Positions 42,795 to 43,931 of a stretch of 43,931 bases of DNA are shown piece by piece; position 1 is the first letter of the stretch; each line of letters starts with the position of its first letter. The notes under the pieces are model-generated. The model saw only the letters and a program-made list of their open reading frames with translations, had not been told where the DNA came from and did no database searches. Source of the DNA: Pseudomonas donghuensis (GTDB lineage Bacteria; Pseudomonadota; Gammaproteobacteria; Pseudomonadales; Pseudomonadaceae); NCBI RefSeq assembly GCF_000259195.1, contig NZ_JH650763.1:1-43931 (forward strand), given 5' to 3'. The translations under genes were made by a program, and so were the position numbers.

Positions 42795-43745
42795 ATGTCA
42801 GTCTTCACCCCCCTGACCCGGCCTGAGCTGGAAACCTTTCTGGCACCGTACGGCCTGGGCCGCCTGCGGGACTTCCAGGGCATTGCCGCCGGTACCGAGA
42901 ACAGCAACTTCTTTGTCAGCCTGGAACAGGGGGAGTACGTGCTGACGCTGGTCGAACGCGGGCCGATCCAGGACCTGCCGTTCTTCATCGAGCTCCTCGA
43001 TGTGCTGCATGAGGCCGACCTGCCGGTGCCCTACGCCTTGCGTGGCAACGACGGCGTGGCCCTGCGCGAGCTGGCCGGCAAGCCTGCGCTGCTGCAGCCA
43101 CGGCTGCCGGGCAAGCACATCAAGACCGCCAACAACCAGCACTGCGTGCAAGTGGGTGAGCTGCTCGGGCACCTGCACCTGGCCACCCGCGACAGAGTGC
43201 TGGAGCGCAAGACCGACCGCGGCCTGGACTGGATGCTGGAAACCGGTGCCGAGCTGATGCCGCGCCTGAATGCCGAACAACGCCAGTTGCTGCAGGCGTG
43301 CCTGGACGAAATCGTCGAGCACAAGGCGCAGATCATGGCCCTGCCACGGGCCAACCTGCACGCGGACCTGTTCCGCGACAATGTGCTGTTCGAAGGCACC
43401 CACCTGACCGGCCTGATCGACTTCTACAACGCCTGCTCGGGGCCGATGCTCTACGACCTGGCGATCACCCTGAACGACTGGTGCTGCGATGACGCCGGGA
43501 TCATCGACGGCCCGCGGGCACGGGCGCTGCTGGGGGCTTATGCGGCGCTGCGGCCGTTCACCGCGGCGGAGGCACACCTGTGGCCGGTGATGCTGCGCAT
43601 TGCTTGCGTGCGCTTCTGGTTGTCGCGCTTGATTGCCGCTGAATCATTTGCCGGGATGGACGTACTGATTCACGACCCGGCTGACTTCGAAGTGCGCCTG
43701 GCGGCACGCCAGCAGGTGGAGATTGCATTGCCGTTTGCGATTTGA
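42795..43745 (+). CDS. thrB: Homoserine kinase
   Basis: This 316-residue enzyme phosphorylates homoserine for threonine synthesis. It is the choline-kinase/APH-fold type used by Pseudomonas and not the GHMP-type ThrB of E. coli. Evidence is IAAGTENSNFFVSLEQGEYV near the N-terminus, the catalytic loop NLHADLFRDNVLFEG and the metal site GLIDFYNACSGPMLYDLAIT. ATG 42795 (MSVFTPLTRPELE) is the typical start; a TTG two codons before is less likely. No ribosome-binding site is evident because the U-tract of the upstream hairpin occupies that place. Confidence 0.95.
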   Translation: MSVFTPLTRPELETFLAPYGLGRLRDFQGIAAGTENSNFFVSLEQGEYVLTLVERGPIQDLPFFIELLDVLHEADLPVPYALRGNDGVALRELAGKPALLQPRLPGKHIKTANNQHCVQVGELLGHLHLATRDRVLERKTDRGLDWMLETGAELMPRLNAEQRQLLQACLDEIVEHKAQIMALPRANLHADLFRDNVLFEGTHLTGLIDFYNACSGPMLYDLAITLNDWCCDDAGIIDGPRARALLGAYAALRPFTAAEAHLWPVMLRIACVRFWLSRLIAAESFAGMDVLIHDPADFEVRLAARQQVEIALPFAI

Positions 43746-43748
43746 AGC

Positions 43749-43801
43749 ATCGCGGGGCAAGCCCGCTCCTACAATAGGTTGGAGCGGGTTTACCCCGCGA
43801 T
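43749..43801. repeat. REP-type inverted repeat
   Basis: ATCGCGGGGCAAGCCCGCTCC-type sequence (left arm, ATCGCGGGG at 43749-43757) is matched by GGAGCGGGTTTACCCCGCGAT ending at 43801. It sits between the convergent thrB and znuA genes, a usual place for REP elements. Confidence 0.85.
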
Positions 43802-43808
43802 CAGGGCG

Positions 43809-43931
43809 TCACAACTTCTCCAGACACCCCGCCAGATCATTGCCCAGCGTCTCCAGCAACTGCTCATACCCCCGGGCACTGGCCGGCGCCGTCCCGCCCA
43901 ATGCATCCAGCTCCGCCAGCGTCACCGGCAG
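43809..43931 (-). CDS. znuA: Zinc ABC transporter substrate-binding protein ZnuA (C-terminal part)
   Basis: Only the last 40 residues are in the window. They include TLAELDALGG, GYEQLLETLGNDLAGCLEKL and the stop at 43809. The LDxLG...YxxLLxxLxxxxAxCL pattern is the C-terminus of ZnuA, where the Cys forms the conserved disulfide. ZnuA delivers periplasmic zinc to ZnuBC. It runs off the right edge on the minus strand. Gene order thrB-znuA agrees with other Pseudomonas. Confidence 0.75.
   Translation of the reverse strand: MPVTLAELDALGGTAPASARGYEQLLETLGNDLAGCLEKL

Overview
The window is chromosomal DNA of a Pseudomonas, most likely of the P. putida group. The evidence is a uniformly GC-rich composition, REP-type inverted repeats (24736-24786, 43749-43801), and a right half that keeps the known Pseudomonas gene order gltP ... 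algB-kinB ... ampDh2 ... dgcP-EEP-dsbA-cc4 ... engB / ersA / polA / DUF2782 / thrB ... znuA. No prophage, insertion sequence, CRISPR array or tRNA was seen. At the extreme left edge the minus strand carries a strong stable-RNA-type promoter firing out of the window, probably the start of an rRNA or tRNA operon.

Left region (276-15700) holds central metabolism and transport. It starts with the glutarate module gcdG-gcdH with its divergent LysR regulator gcdR, then the three-gene proton-translocating transhydrogenase pntAA-pntAB-pntB and a succinyl-CoA:acetate CoA-transferase. Next is a poorly described stretch: a DUF1127 protein, three tandem secreted DUF2388 paralogs, and a periplasmic protein with an HExxH zincin-like half and a DUF4105 half. 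A 15-base sequence (CGACCAGTACAGTTG) occurs exactly twice in the promoter regions of this stretch. After it come a GFA-family protein, a CitMHS citrate transporter with an A-rich Crc/Hfq-type leader motif, and a TerC membrane protein.

Middle region (15695-27700) is mainly membrane proteins: a Na/Pi-cotransporter/PhoU-like protein, a membrane-anchored M16 peptidase, a DUF5924 protein, and a complete MCE-type lipid transport operon (STAS-MlaE, MlaF, MlaD, PqiC-like lipoprotein). Two convergent genes follow (a nucleoside-gate protein and GltP). A gene-poor stretch of about 750 bases then holds a very stable unassigned hairpin. It is followed by a minus-strand operon of small envelope proteins: a 94-aa membrane protein, a 54-aa DUF1328 protein, and a secreted protein that appears broken by a one-base frameshift.

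Right region (28111-43931) is signalling and envelope, then housekeeping. AlgB/KinB (alginate and virulence two-component system) is followed by a CSS-type EAL phosphodiesterase, AmpDh2, the diguanylate cyclase DgcP, an EEP-family hydrolase and DsbA. Cytochromes c4 and c5, EngB, the sRNA ErsA with an AlgU-type promoter, PolA, a DUF2782 protein, ThrB and the C-terminus of ZnuA complete it. Several of these parts plausibly meet functionally: AlgB/KinB and ErsA belong to the same envelope-stress/alginate network, DgcP and the EAL protein make and degrade c-di-GMP, and DsbA could form the disulfide that controls CSS-type EAL proteins. Gene names come from recognition of protein sequence and from gene order; no search was run.
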